The notes: generated by a model from the sequence alone, not told the origin. 43,372 bases of DNA from Gemmatimonadota bacterium (GCA_028876525.1 JAGWRI010000238.1:1-43372); one strand, 5' to 3'; numbered from the stretch's first letter, positions 15,969 to 24,683 are shown. Program-made: numbers and translations.

Positions 15969-16352
15969 TCAGCGCCGCTTGCCGTGCTTCGCCGGCCCGT
16001 GGGACCGTGCCTTCTTCGCCGGCTTCCTGTTCGCGGCCTTCTTCGCCGCGCGGACCGGCGGCTTCTTCGCGGCCGGCCTGGCGGCCTTCTTCGCCGGCTT
16101 CTTCGGCGCGGCCGCCTTCTTCGCCGGCCTGGCTGCGGCCCCCGGGGTCGCGGGCGCCGGCACCGCGGCCCGGAGCGGAGGCGGCGGGTTCTTGCGGGGC
16201 CGCCCACTCTTGCGCGCCGCCTGCCCCTCCGCCATCAGCTTGTCGAAGGCGGCCTTGGCCTCGGCCAGCAGCTGCGCGTGCGTCGACCCGCGCTCGCTCT
16301 GCGAACGCTCCTTCTCGGCGCGGAACAGGTCTTCGGGTGTGCTCGACGTCAT
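15969..16352 (-). CDS. Histone H1-like, lysine/alanine-rich DNA-binding protein
   Basis: The 127-residue protein has an acidic-basic N-terminal helix (about residues 1-48, TSSTPEDLFRAEKERSQSE...). An AT-hook-like GRPRKNPPP follows near residue 50, then a C-terminal tail of AAKK/PAKKA repeats closely resembling the tail of eukaryotic H1 and bacterial Hc1/HctB- or mycobacterial HupB-type tails. Such proteins bind DNA without much sequence preference and compact the nucleoid. The ATG at 16352 is chosen because the 28 codons upstream are proline/serine-rich and lie in the promoter region shared with the divergent lipoprotein. A CATATTCG box lies 73 bases upstream. It may be cotranscribed with the decarboxylase, for no obvious functional reason. 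Confidence 0.75.
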   Translation of the reverse strand: MTSSTPEDLFRAEKERSQSERGSTHAQLLAEAKAAFDKLMAEGQAARKSGRPRKNPPPPLRAAVPAPATPGAAARPAKKAAAPKKPAKKAARPAAKKPPVRAAKKAANRKPAKKARSHGPAKHGKRR

Positions 16353-16541
16353 GGGTCCGGCCCGTGGTATGGTGGACGGCGACGGCCGCCCCGGGGGTTC
16401 GGGGCAACCGAGAGATGCTCGCACCGAATATGTCACGAAAGCGGCGCGCTGCCTATGGGCAGTCGGCCCGGTTCGCGGAGCGGCGGGGCGAGGCCGCGGC
16501 CGTCACAGAACCCGGACGCCCTCGTCGCGGTATTATCCGGC

Positions 16542-16970
16542 ATGAACCGGCGCCCTGCTCGTCGTGCGCGCATCGCCGCGGTGGCCGTGCTGGCGGGCGC
16601 GGCGCTGGCCGGCTGCGCCCGCCGCTACCCGGCCCGCGTGCCGCCCGGCAACTGGGGCGGCCCGCACGCCGGCATGGTCGTTTCCGATTCGGGCGCCGAG
16701 ATCGAATACGACTGCGGCGCGGGGCGCATCACGGCGCCGATGCTGCTCGACCGGCGCGGCGACTTCGATCTGCCGGGGCTCTACATCCGCGAGGGGCCGG
16801 GCCCCGTGCCGGCGAACGATTCCCTGCTGCCCAAGTACCCGGCGCGCTACGGCGGGCACACCGACGGCCACACGATGACGTTCACGATGACGGTGGCGAA
16901 CGACTCCATTCCGACGCAGACCTTCACCGTGGCGTACGGCGGAAATCCCAACGTCTTCAAGTGCCTGTAG
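16542..16970 (+). CDS. Small lipoprotein of unknown function
   Basis: The 142-residue product begins MNRRPARRARIAAVAVLAG and has a lipobox LAGC (Cys at about residue 23). The mature domain is about 120 residues, rich in beta-type sequence, with GAEIEYDCGAGRI and a C-terminal segment ending VFKCL. The two remaining cysteines (in DCGAG and FKCL) could form a disulfide. Its sequence suggests a small beta-sandwich, but I do not recognise the family. TATTAT ends only five bases before the ATG and no Shine-Dalgarno is visible, which would fit a leaderless transcript. It converges with the P1 peptidase, 12 bases apart. Confidence 0.75.
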   Translation: MNRRPARRARIAAVAVLAGAALAGCARRYPARVPPGNWGGPHAGMVVSDSGAEIEYDCGAGRITAPMLLDRRGDFDLPGLYIREGPGPVPANDSLLPKYPARYGGHTDGHTMTFTMTVANDSIPTQTFTVAYGGNPNVFKCL

Positions 16971-16982
16971 GCGGGCGAGCGG

Positions 16983-18125
16983 CTACCGGCCGTACTTCCT
17001 GAGAATCGCCTTCACGCTGTCAATCGGCAGCGGGCGCACGGTGAGGCCGCGGGCGCTGGTGACCGCCGTGGCCATGAACATCGAGTCGTAGATCGCCTCC
17101 TGCGTGGCTTCGACCACGGCCTCGAACAGCGGCGACATCTCCTCGTTGGTCAGCTCCTCCACGTCGGGACGCCGGTCGTCGGCGCCGCGCTGCAGCTTCG
17201 GATCGGCCGAGAACGCGATGACGTAGTCGCCCGATCCGTTCGACTCGAACGAGCCGGTGCGCCCCATGCCGACGATCGCCCGCCGCGCCAGCCGCGCCAG
17301 GTTGCGGTCGAGGATCGGTGCGTCGGTGGCCACCACGATCATGCACGAGCCGTCGGCGCTGCGGTCGGCCACGTCGTGGTCGAACGAATACCGTCCCAGC
17401 TCGCGCCCCACCGGCACGCCGTCCACGTCCAGGATGCCGCCGAAGTTCGTCTGCACGAGCACGCCCACCGTCCACCCGCCCAGCGATTTGGGAAGCACGC
17501 GCGACGAGGTGCCGATGCCGCCCTTCCATCCGAATGCGATCGTGCCGCGCCCCGCGCCCACGCTGCCCTCGGCCACCGGTCCGCCGCGGGCGGACTCCAG
17601 CGCGTGCACGACGTCGGCCGGTTGGATGGGGCGGGACCGGATCGCGTTCAGCGTGCCGTCGTTGGTCTCGCCGACCACGGGATTGATGGACCGTACGTTC
17701 TCCATTCCCGGCCCGGCGAGCAGCCAGGCGACCATCGCGTCGGCGGCGCGCCACACGCACAGCGTGCAGGTGAGGAGAATCGGGGTCTCGATCTCCCCCA
17801 GTTCGCCGACCTGCGTGACGCCGAGCAGCTTGCCGAACCCGTTGCCGACGACGATTGCCGCCGGCACGCGCGCGGTGAACATGTTGCCGGCGTGCGGCAG
17901 GACCGCGGTGACCCCGGTGTGCACGGAATCGCCGTCGTCCACCGTGGTCTGGCCCACGAGCACGCCGGCGACGTCGGTGATGGCGTCGTTCGCGCCGGGG
18001 CGGAAGATGCCGGGGGCGACGCCGATCTGCCGGGCGCGCACCGGGGTCTGGGTCTGGGCGCCGAGGGCGGCCGGCCCGAGGACGGCGAGCGCGGTGAAGA
18101 GCGCGGGGAGGCGGGACGCGGCCAT
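16983..18125 (-). CDS. P1 family (DmpA-type) peptidase, exported
   Basis: The 380-residue enzyme belongs to the S58/P1 family of N-terminal-nucleophile aminopeptidases (DmpA, BapA and relatives), which cleave themselves before a Ser or Thr to expose the catalytic residue. Features seen are VAPGIFRPGANDAITDVAGVLVG at the N-terminus, VVGETNDGTLNAIRSR, and KGGIGTSSR, where Gly-Thr-Ser-Ser marks the expected autoprocessing site (GxGTxSR) around residue 205. A signal peptide (MAASRLPALFTALAVLGPAALGAQ) places it in the periplasm, where it may cleave D-amino-acid or beta-peptide N-termini. AGGAG lies about 8 bases upstream of ATG 18125. The opposing TACATTCG box at 18167-18174 is a candidate promoter. 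It diverges from the O-antigen-ligase-like gene. Confidence 0.88.
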   Translation of the reverse strand: MAASRLPALFTALAVLGPAALGAQTQTPVRARQIGVAPGIFRPGANDAITDVAGVLVGQTTVDDGDSVHTGVTAVLPHAGNMFTARVPAAIVVGNGFGKLLGVTQVGELGEIETPILLTCTLCVWRAADAMVAWLLAGPGMENVRSINPVVGETNDGTLNAIRSRPIQPADVVHALESARGGPVAEGSVGAGRGTIAFGWKGGIGTSSRVLPKSLGGWTVGVLVQTNFGGILDVDGVPVGRELGRYSFDHDVADRSADGSCMIVVATDAPILDRNLARLARRAIVGMGRTGSFESNGSGDYVIAFSADPKLQRGADDRRPDVEELTNEEMSPLFEAVVEATQEAIYDSMFMATAVTSARGLTVRPLPIDSVKAILRKYGR

Positions 18126-18215
18126 GAAGAACTCCTGGTGAGGGCGGCGGTGCACGCCGCGCCGGACGAATGTACCTTGGTGGAGCCTGCGGCAGAACGC
18201 CGGGCGCCCCGACGC

Positions 18216-19853
18216 ATGGCAGCCTCGACTTCCGATTCCTCTCCGTCCGCGGATTCCCTTTCCGCCGCCGATGCCCGCTGGGCCGTGGTCGTGGTCGCGG
18301 CAGCGGCACTGGCCGTGGGGCTGGTGGCGGCGCCGTACAAGGCGTTCGATCTCGACCGGTTCTTCGTGCCGAAGGAGCTGGCGCTCCACGTCGGGGCGCT
18401 GCTGCTCGGCGCGATCGCGCTCCGGCGGCGGTCGCGGATCGGGTACTCGGGCGTGGACCTGCTGCTGGCGCTGTATCTCGGGCTGGGCGTGCTTTCGGCG
18501 CTGTTCGCCCCCAACCACTGGCTGGCGGCGCGGTCGCTGGCCGTGACCTGGTCGAGCCTCGTGGTGTTCTGGAGCGTGACCGCGGTGGCGGCGGGCCGGC
18601 CGGGCGTCGCGCGCGCGGTGACGGCGGTGCTGGTCGCGGCGGTGCTGGCGGTAGTGGCGACGGCGCTGGCCCAGGCGTACGGGGTGGACTCGGTGTTGTT
18701 CAGCACCAATCGGGCGCCGGGCGGCACGCTGGGCAATCGCAACTTCGTGGCGCACCTGGCGGCCATCGCGGCGCCGCTGCTGCTCGTGGCGGCGGTCGGC
18801 GCGCGGGGGCGGCTGGTGCGGGTGGCCGCGACGCTCGGCCTCGCGGTGGCCTCGGGAATGCTGGTGCTGTCGCGGACGCGGGCCGCCTGGCTGGCGCTCG
18901 CGGCGTGCGTGGTGGTGCTGCTTCCCGGCGTCTGGCGCGCCCGGGCGCGCTGGCAGGTCACCGGGATGCGGCGGCGGCTGGCGTTCATCGTGGTGGTCGT
19001 CGCCGCCACGGTGGCGGCGGCGGTGTTCGCGCCCAACGACCTGTCGTGGCGCAGCCGCTCGCCGTATCTCGACACCATGAAGAGCGTGGCCGAGTACAGC
19101 GCGGGGAGCGGCCGCGGGCGGTTGGTGCAGTATACCAATACGCTAAAACTCGCCCTGCGCCACCCGCTGCTCGGGGTCGGGCCCGGCAACTGGCCGGTGG
19201 CCTATCCGGCCGCCGTCCCCGGCGACGACCCGTCGCTCGACCAGGCCACGGGCATGACCGCCAACCCGTGGCCGAGCAGCGACTGGATGGCGTTCGTGTC
19301 GGAGCGCGGCGTGCCGGCGGCGGGGCTGCTCGTCCTGGCCTTCCTCGCCCTGCTCGGCGACGCGGGGCGCCGGATGTTCGGCGCCCGCGACCTCCACGAC
19401 TTCCTGCGCGGGCTGGCGCTGGCGGCGGTGGTCATCGCCACGGCGGTCGTGGGCGCGTTCGACGCCGTGCTCCTGCTTCCCGCCCCGGCGTTCATCGTGT
19501 TCGCGGCGCTCGGCGCCCTGCGCGGGCCGCCGGCGCGGCGGGCGCTCGCGCTGGCCCCGGGCGCCCGCCGGGGGCTCCTGGCCGGCGTCGTGCTGATCGG
19601 GGCGGCCGCCGCCGCGCGCGCCGCGCTCATGACCGACGCCATGCGCCACTACGAACACGGCCAGTGGATCACCGCGGCCCGCGAGGACCCGGGGAGCTAC
19701 CGCATCCAGCTGGCGCTGGCCGAGGCGGCGCAGGAGCGCGGACGGTGCGATCTGGTGCGCGTGCACGCCGGCGCGGCCCGCGCGCTGTTCCCCGACGCTC
19801 CGATTCCGCGGCGGCTGCTCGCCGGATGCGGGTGGTCAGCGCCCCGCCGCTGA
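18216..19853 (+). CDS. O-antigen ligase/polymerase-like membrane protein (Wzy/WaaL superfamily)
   Basis: The 545-residue protein has about ten or more hydrophobic helices and the WaaL/Wzy-type periplasmic loop with GVGPGNWPVAYP (the conserved H/RPLLGxGPGxF region: LRHPLLGVGPGNW). This superfamily joins or polymerises O-antigen or other glycan chains at the periplasmic face of the inner membrane. A soluble C-terminal tail (about 460-545) looks like a small TPR-like helical segment (WITAAREDPGSYRIQLALAEAAQERGRC). Start 18216 is preferred over any of the in-frame upstream codons, which run antisense through the peptidase. Its last 18 bases overlap the convergent glycosyltransferase gene. Polymerase or ligase role is not decided by sequence. 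Confidence 0.82.
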   Translation: MAASTSDSSPSADSLSAADARWAVVVVAAAALAVGLVAAPYKAFDLDRFFVPKELALHVGALLLGAIALRRRSRIGYSGVDLLLALYLGLGVLSALFAPNHWLAARSLAVTWSSLVVFWSVTAVAAGRPGVARAVTAVLVAAVLAVVATALAQAYGVDSVLFSTNRAPGGTLGNRNFVAHLAAIAAPLLLVAAVGARGRLVRVAATLGLAVASGMLVLSRTRAAWLALAACVVVLLPGVWRARARWQVTGMRRRLAFIVVVVAATVAAAVFAPNDLSWRSRSPYLDTMKSVAEYSAGSGRGRLVQYTNTLKLALRHPLLGVGPGNWPVAYPAAVPGDDPSLDQATGMTANPWPSSDWMAFVSERGVPAAGLLVLAFLALLGDAGRRMFGARDLHDFLRGLALAAVVIATAVVGAFDAVLLLPAPAFIVFAALGALRGPPARRALALAPGARRGLLAGVVLIGAAAAARAALMTDAMRHYEHGQWITAAREDPGSYRIQLALAEAAQERGRCDLVRVHAGAARALFPDAPIPRRLLAGCGWSAPRR

Positions 19854-21419
19854 GTCGTTCGGGGGCGACACCGGGGGCGGTGCCGTCTTCACCGCGAACA
19901 CGAACAGTCCGCCCGCGCTGTCCACCAGGCTCAGGGCGGGCGCCGCGCCCGGCGTCGCGGCCAGCGCCCGCGCGGCGTCCAGCTCGCCCGGCGACCGCAC
20001 CAGCACGTAGCGGGCGCTGGAGAACTGCAGGATCTGCCGCAGGTCGTCGGCGTTCTGGGCCGTCGTGCGCGGCCGCAGGTACTGCAGCGCCGTGAACGTC
20101 TCCACCGGCACCGCTTCGCGTTGCGCGTAGAGATAGAGCATCGGCTCCGATTCGCCGGCGATCACCGCGCCCCGGCGCGTGTGCAGGCGCGCCCACTCGA
20201 TGGCCCGCTCGGCGCGCCCGGTCATGCCGCGGGGAATGCTCTCCCACCAGGCGTTGGCGTAGCCGCGCGCGTTGTAGCGCGCGGCGCCCGCCGCGAGGAC
20301 GAGCGCGGCGGCCGCGACGACGGCGCGCACCGGGCGCGCGGTCTCCGGATGCTGCAGCGCCTCCAGGGGCACGACGAGCAGCGCCATGAGCAGCGGCCAC
20401 ACCCCCCACGCGAACCGCAGCGGCTGGTCCGGCCAGGCCAGCACGAGCGCGAAGTACAGGGCGAGGAAGAGCAGAGTGACCGGCGCCCGGCGGCGGACGC
20501 GCCACGCCCCGCCGCCCAGCGCGAGCAGCACGGCGATGAGCGCGATCCACGCCCCGGCGTTCGACCCCAGCGCCTGGAACGAGGTCGTCACCCCCGCCGC
20601 GAGCCGCGTCGCGTTCACGCGCACGGTGGCGATCACGAACGGCAGCCCGCCGGCGCGCACGCCGCCCATGAACCAGCCCGCGTACCCGCCGTACGAGCCC
20701 TGCAGCAGCGGCGGCACGTCCTGCGCGTGCAGCGACGACCAGAGCAGCCAGGGCGACCAGACCAGCAGCGACGCGCCGAGGTACCACGCCGCCGCCCGCC
20801 AGGCCCGGCGCGCCAGCCAGACCGCCGCCACGGCCACGATCAGCATCACGCCGACCGACCGCACGAGCACCACGGCGCCGCTCAGGAAGCCGAGCCAGAG
20901 CGCCTCGCGCCGCGACGGCCGGTGCCGCGCCATCTCCTCGCCCAGGATCAGCGCCGGGATGAGCAGCGTGAGGAAGAACGGCTCCGACAGGAGCATGTTG
21001 TTCAGCGCCAGGATCGGAATCGTCATCGTGCCCAGCAGGGTGGCCAGCACGGCCACCCAGGGGGAGAGCAGCAGCACCCGCACCGCGTAGCGGCAGGCCT
21101 CCCACGCGATCACGGCCAGGAGGACGACGTTGATCAGTTTGAGCCAGACCAGGTTCGCCGGAAACGACGGCGCGAGCTTCCAGAACAGGGCGAGGAGCAT
21201 CGGATAGCCCGGCGGGTAGTGCACCGCGGCCGGTGCGCCGGGCAGATTCAGGAACCGGTATCCCTGCCCGGTGGCCAGCGACTTGGCGAGGATCGCGTAC
21301 AGCCCGTCGTCGTAGAAGCCGCCCACGGGCAGGTAGTTGAGCGTCACGATGCCGACGAGCAGGGCCAGGACGGCGACCGTGGTCTCGGCGGGAATGGTGA
21401 TGCGTTCGCTGTCGCTCAC
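19836..21419 (-). CDS. Glycosyltransferase family 39-like (GT-C fold) membrane protein
   Basis: The 527-residue protein is polytopic with the first-loop acidic motif of GT-C enzymes: GGFYDDGLYAILAKSLATGQGY, followed by HYPPGYPMLLALFWKL. This is the ArnT/PMT-type layout in which lipid-linked sugars are transferred at the periplasmic face. About ten to eleven helices follow (up to about residue 400), then a soluble C-terminal domain. It starts at a GTG (21419) that overlaps the stop of tag as GTGA, so it should be translated by coupling. Its 3' end overlaps the O-antigen-ligase-like gene from the other strand by 18 bases. Acceptor and sugar are unknown. Confidence 0.82.
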   Translation of the reverse strand: MSDSERITIPAETTVAVLALLVGIVTLNYLPVGGFYDDGLYAILAKSLATGQGYRFLNLPGAPAAVHYPPGYPMLLALFWKLAPSFPANLVWLKLINVVLLAVIAWEACRYAVRVLLLSPWVAVLATLLGTMTIPILALNNMLLSEPFFLTLLIPALILGEEMARHRPSRREALWLGFLSGAVVLVRSVGVMLIVAVAAVWLARRAWRAAAWYLGASLLVWSPWLLWSSLHAQDVPPLLQGSYGGYAGWFMGGVRAGGLPFVIATVRVNATRLAAGVTTSFQALGSNAGAWIALIAVLLALGGGAWRVRRRAPVTLLFLALYFALVLAWPDQPLRFAWGVWPLLMALLVVPLEALQHPETARPVRAVVAAAALVLAAGAARYNARGYANAWWESIPRGMTGRAERAIEWARLHTRRGAVIAGESEPMLYLYAQREAVPVETFTALQYLRPRTTAQNADDLRQILQFSSARYVLVRSPGELDAARALAATPGAAPALSLVDSAGGLFVFAVKTAPPPVSPPNDSAAGR

Positions 21420-22006
21420 GGGGCCCGGTACCGATGGCAGGTGACGAGGTGGTCGTTCACGAGGCCCACGGCCTGCATGAACGCGTAACAGATGGTGGAG
21501 CCAACGAACCGGAAGCCCCGCTGCCGGAGGTCCCGGCTCAGCGCGTCCGACCGTTCGGTGCGCGCCGGCACCTCGCGCGGCGAGCGCCGCCGGTTCACGA
21601 TGGGCCGCCCGTCGACGAACCGCCAGAGGTAGGCGTCGAAGCTCCCATACGCCTGCCGCACGGCGAGCAGCGCCCGCGCATTGCCCACCGCGCTCCCGAC
21701 CTTGAGCCGGTTGCGCACGATGGCCCGATCGCCGAGCAGCCGCTCGACCCGCGCCGGCGTGAAGCGCGCCACGGCCTCGGGATCGAATCCCGCGAACGCG
21801 CGGCGATACCCCTCGCGCTTGGCGAGAATCGTCTCCCAGCTCAGCCCGGCCTGCGCGCCCTCGAGCACCAGGAACTCGAACAGCACGCGGTCGTCGTGCA
21901 CCGGCACGCCCCATTCGCGGTCGTGATAGGCGACGCTGAGCGGGGTCCGGGCCCACGGACAGCGTCCGGTGGACGGTGCGGTGCGGCGCGATCGGGGGGC
22001 GGGCAT
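21416..22006 (-). CDS. tag: DNA-3-methyladenine glycosylase I
   Basis: The 196-residue enzyme removes 3-methyladenine from DNA. The Tag zinc-site residues are present: Cys16 in RCPW, His28 in YHDREWG, and the C-terminal His and Cys of VNDHLVTCHRY. The helix-hairpin-helix part (LAKREGYRRAFAGFDPEAVARF, then the VGSAVGNARALL region) matches family length and order. An N-terminal extension of about 12 residues precedes the Cys. A TACTTTCG box (22041 to 22034) lies upstream. The GTG of the next gene, a membrane glycosyltransferase, overlaps its stop, an odd pairing of DNA repair with cell-surface glycan synthesis. Confidence 0.93.
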   Translation of the reverse strand: MPAPRSRRTAPSTGRCPWARTPLSVAYHDREWGVPVHDDRVLFEFLVLEGAQAGLSWETILAKREGYRRAFAGFDPEAVARFTPARVERLLGDRAIVRNRLKVGSAVGNARALLAVRQAYGSFDAYLWRFVDGRPIVNRRRSPREVPARTERSDALSRDLRQRGFRFVGSTICYAFMQAVGLVNDHLVTCHRYRAP

Positions 22007-22049
22007 CGGCTATCAACCTGTGCCCGCCGCGCCCGAAAGTAAACGGCGG

Positions 22050-23282
22050 CTACTCGTGCCGGATGGCGTCGATCGGCGACAGCCGCGACGCCTTCAGCGC
22101 CGGATAGATGCCGAACCCGAGCCCGACCGCCAGCGCGGCCAGGGCCGCCACGGCCAGGGTGCTCCACGACAGCCCGGCGTACACCGTGGCCCGCGTGCGC
22201 ATGCGCATGAACGCGGTGACGGCGAACGCCGCGGCCACCCCGAGCCCCGCTCCGAACACCGCCCCCGCCCCCGTGATCGTCACCGACTCGGCCAGGAACT
22301 GGAGCAGGATCTCGCGGCGCCGCGCCCCGGTCGCGCGGCGGATTCCGATTTCCCGCGTGCGCTCGGCCACGCTGGCCAGCAGGACGTTCATGATGCCGAT
22401 TCCGCCCACGAGCAGCGAGATCCCGGTGAGCGCGCCCATGAGGAGCTTGAACAGCAGCAGCCCCTGCTGCACCTGCCCCAGCCGGAACTCGTCGCTCGAC
22501 ACCCGCACGCGCTCGCGCCACGCCGGATCGCCGGCGGCGAGCCACCGCTCCGCCGCCTGGCGCACCGCGCCCACCTGGTTCACGCTGTCGGCGTGGATCA
22601 GCAACGCGGGGGCGCGCGGCCCGGCCACGGGCACCATCGCGGCGGCCGCCCCGCCAATGGGGACGAAGGCCGCCAGGGTGGCCGTGTCGGCGCCGGCGGC
22701 GAGGACGCCGATCACCTGCCGCGGCTGACCCTGCACGGTGACCGCCGTGCCGACCAGCGACGCCGCCGCGTTCGGCGCGAGCGCCGCCGCCAGCGGGTGC
22801 GACAGCACGACCACGGCGGCCCCCGACCGCGCCTCGCCGGCGGTGAAGAACCGGCCGGCGGCCACGGTGAGCCCGCGCATTGCCGCGATGGCCGGCGTCG
22901 CGGCAACGACCACGGCGCCGCGCGGCGGGGCGTCGCCGCGCGCAACCAGCGCGCCCCCGGTCATCATCAGCGCCACCTCCGCGGGCACGGGCAGGTGCGC
23001 GGCAAGGCTGTCGGCGTCGTCCGGCGTGAATACGCGCACGTCGGGGCGCGGAAAGACCTGCCCGTCCACCACGCGCGTGGTGAGCGCGCCGATCTGGACG
23101 AACTGGAGGCTCGACGTGCGATCGATCTGGGCGCGGGCGTACCGCTCCATGCCGTCGCCCAGCGACAGCACGGAGACGAGCGCCGCCACGCCCATCACGA
23201 CGCCGAGCGTCGAGAGCAGGGTGCGGAGCGGGTTGGCGCGCAGGGCGGCGAACCCGACGCGCGTGGAGACGAAGGAAGCCAT
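22050..23282 (-). CDS. MacB-like FtsX-family ABC permease, single length
   Basis: This 410-residue protein has the standard single-length MacB/LolC permease layout: TM1 at about 20-42 (LSTLGVVMGVAALVSVLSLGDGM), a periplasmic MacB core to about residue 285, then three helices with the cytoplasmic coupling motif GIGIMNVLLASVAERTREIGIRRATGARRREI, ending in LSPIDAIRHE. It lacks a fused ATPase and none lies next to it, so it must use one encoded elsewhere, possibly one of the ATPases at 7986-9369. The ATG 23282 was chosen because the upstream in-frame codons overlap the diguanylate cyclase gene; no ribosome site is visible. It follows the cyclase by 34 bases on the same strand. Confidence 0.88.
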   Translation of the reverse strand: MASFVSTRVGFAALRANPLRTLLSTLGVVMGVAALVSVLSLGDGMERYARAQIDRTSSLQFVQIGALTTRVVDGQVFPRPDVRVFTPDDADSLAAHLPVPAEVALMMTGGALVARGDAPPRGAVVVAATPAIAAMRGLTVAAGRFFTAGEARSGAAVVVLSHPLAAALAPNAAASLVGTAVTVQGQPRQVIGVLAAGADTATLAAFVPIGGAAAAMVPVAGPRAPALLIHADSVNQVGAVRQAAERWLAAGDPAWRERVRVSSDEFRLGQVQQGLLLFKLLMGALTGISLLVGGIGIMNVLLASVAERTREIGIRRATGARRREILLQFLAESVTITGAGAVFGAGLGVAAAFAVTAFMRMRTRATVYAGLSWSTLAVAALAALAVGLGFGIYPALKASRLSPIDAIRHE

Positions 23283-23316
23283 GCCGGAAGGCCCGAGAGC
23301 GCTGGGGACGGGGACC

Positions 23317-24654
23317 CTACGGACCCATCTGGCGCATGGATTCAGAGATGCGCGCCGAGGGCCGCGCCGACAGGGCCGGCGTCCAGACCCGCACGCAGTC
23401 GCGGCCGTCGCGCTTGGCGTGGTAGAGGGCATCGTCGGCGCGTTTCTTGAGCGCCTCGACCAGCTCCTCGCGGCCATCGGGGCCCCGGGACACGGCCCCG
23501 ATGCTGACCGTGAGGCGAAGGGACTTCTGCTCCTTCAGGAACTCGTGCGCCCGGATCGCCTCCCAGAAGCGGCTGGCCGCCAGCTCCGCGCCGGCCGCGC
23601 CCGTGTCGGGGAGGATGATCGAGAACTCCTCGCCCCCGGTGCGGGCCACGATGTCGCCCGCCCGGCGCGACGCCATGAGCAGTCCGCCCACTTCCCGCAG
23701 CACGGCATCGCCGGCGAGGTGGCCGCGCGTGTCGTTCACGTTCTTGAAGAAGTCCAGGTCGAGGGCGAGGAGCGAGAAGTCGCTGTTCGCCCGGGCCGCC
23801 CGCGCCATCTCGCGCGCCAGCTCATGGTCGAACCCCCGCCGGTTCACGCAACCGGTGAGCGCGTCGGTCATCACCATGCTGGAGATCTGCTCGCGCACCC
23901 GGTTGTACGCCGCGCCGAGCAGCGTGACGGCATCGGGGTGGGCATCGGCCTCGAGGTCGTAGGGGGCCGCGAACTCCCCCTCCTCGGCGCGCTCGAGCAG
24001 CCGCATGATGGACCCCAGGCGCCGGTTCCAGCTCCCGTACTCCAGCAGGAACACCGCCGCCACGATCCCGAAGGCCGCCACCGACCACATCTCCTCGGAC
24101 CACACCAGCGCGGCGCCCCCGTTGATGGCCGCCGTGACGATCATCAGGTAGCCGAGGATCACGGCCGCCATCACGATCAGCGCCTGGGTCCGTCCGAAAT
24201 ACAGGTCGGCGAGATGCAGGGCGATGAACGCGAGAATCAGGATGCGCTGATAATAGGCGGGCGGCGACGCGATGAGCGTCGCGGCGCACACGTAGGCGAC
24301 GTCGGCAAGGAGCGAGGCCGTCACGCCCCAGGACCCGATGCGGCCGCGCCGCGCGAGGGCCGCGATCCCGCCGGTCACCAGGGCGTAGCCGGCGAACGCA
24401 CCCGCCAGCCCCTCCACGCTCCCCCTGGCGCCGGTCTGCAGGAGCAGGAGGCCGGCCACCCCGATTACCAGCGCCACGCCCAGCCGGATCCGGCTCTGCC
24501 AGATCAGCGTGTCTGCATGAAACCGGTCACGGGCGCCGCGCGCAGGGGTCACGGGTGGATGATCGAGGGGCCGTCTTCGGCCGTACGTCGAGCGCGCCGC
24601 CGAGCGGCGCTTGCCCGTGGAGAAACGCGACGATCGTGCCAGCGCGCGCTCCAT
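23317..24654 (-). CDS. Membrane-anchored diguanylate cyclase (GGDEF family, GGEEF)
   Basis: The 445-residue protein has a basic N-terminus, about six hydrophobic helices between residues 50 and 215, and a C-terminal GGDEF domain. The domain contains LDLDFFKNVNDTRGHLAGD (metal and substrate contacts) and an intact GGEEF active site, so cyclic-di-GMP synthesis is expected. The RxxD inhibitory site would lie just before GGEEF: the residues there are SRRAGDIVARTGGEEF, where RAGD fits. The membrane part has no recognised sensor domain. The ATG at 24654 is preferred over a TTG at 24675, which falls inside a palindrome (24672-24683). It may be cotranscribed with the orphan MacB-like permease. Confidence 0.9.
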   Translation of the reverse strand: MERALARSSRFSTGKRRSAARSTYGRRRPLDHPPVTPARGARDRFHADTLIWQSRIRLGVALVIGVAGLLLLQTGARGSVEGLAGAFAGYALVTGGIAALARRGRIGSWGVTASLLADVAYVCAATLIASPPAYYQRILILAFIALHLADLYFGRTQALIVMAAVILGYLMIVTAAINGGAALVWSEEMWSVAAFGIVAAVFLLEYGSWNRRLGSIMRLLERAEEGEFAAPYDLEADAHPDAVTLLGAAYNRVREQISSMVMTDALTGCVNRRGFDHELAREMARAARANSDFSLLALDLDFFKNVNDTRGHLAGDAVLREVGGLLMASRRAGDIVARTGGEEFSIILPDTGAAGAELAASRFWEAIRAHEFLKEQKSLRLTVSIGAVSRGPDGREELVEALKKRADDALYHAKRDGRDCVRVWTPALSARPSARISESMRQMGP

Positions 24655-24671
24655 GTCCAACCGACGCCGGA

Positions 24672-24683
24672 TCAAGCGCTTGA
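24672..24683. promoter_or_regulatory. Palindrome upstream of the diguanylate cyclase
   Basis: TCAAGCGCTTGA is a perfect 12-bp palindrome ending 18 bases before the cyclase ATG (24654). The AAGCGCTT core resembles LacI-family operators, but no such regulator is encoded nearby, so this is only a candidate site. Confidence 0.3.

Noticed and set aside
17376-18215. Long 5' extension of the O-antigen-ligase-like gene
   Set aside because: It runs antisense through the P1 peptidase gene and has non-protein-like composition; ATG 18216 gives a normal N-terminus.
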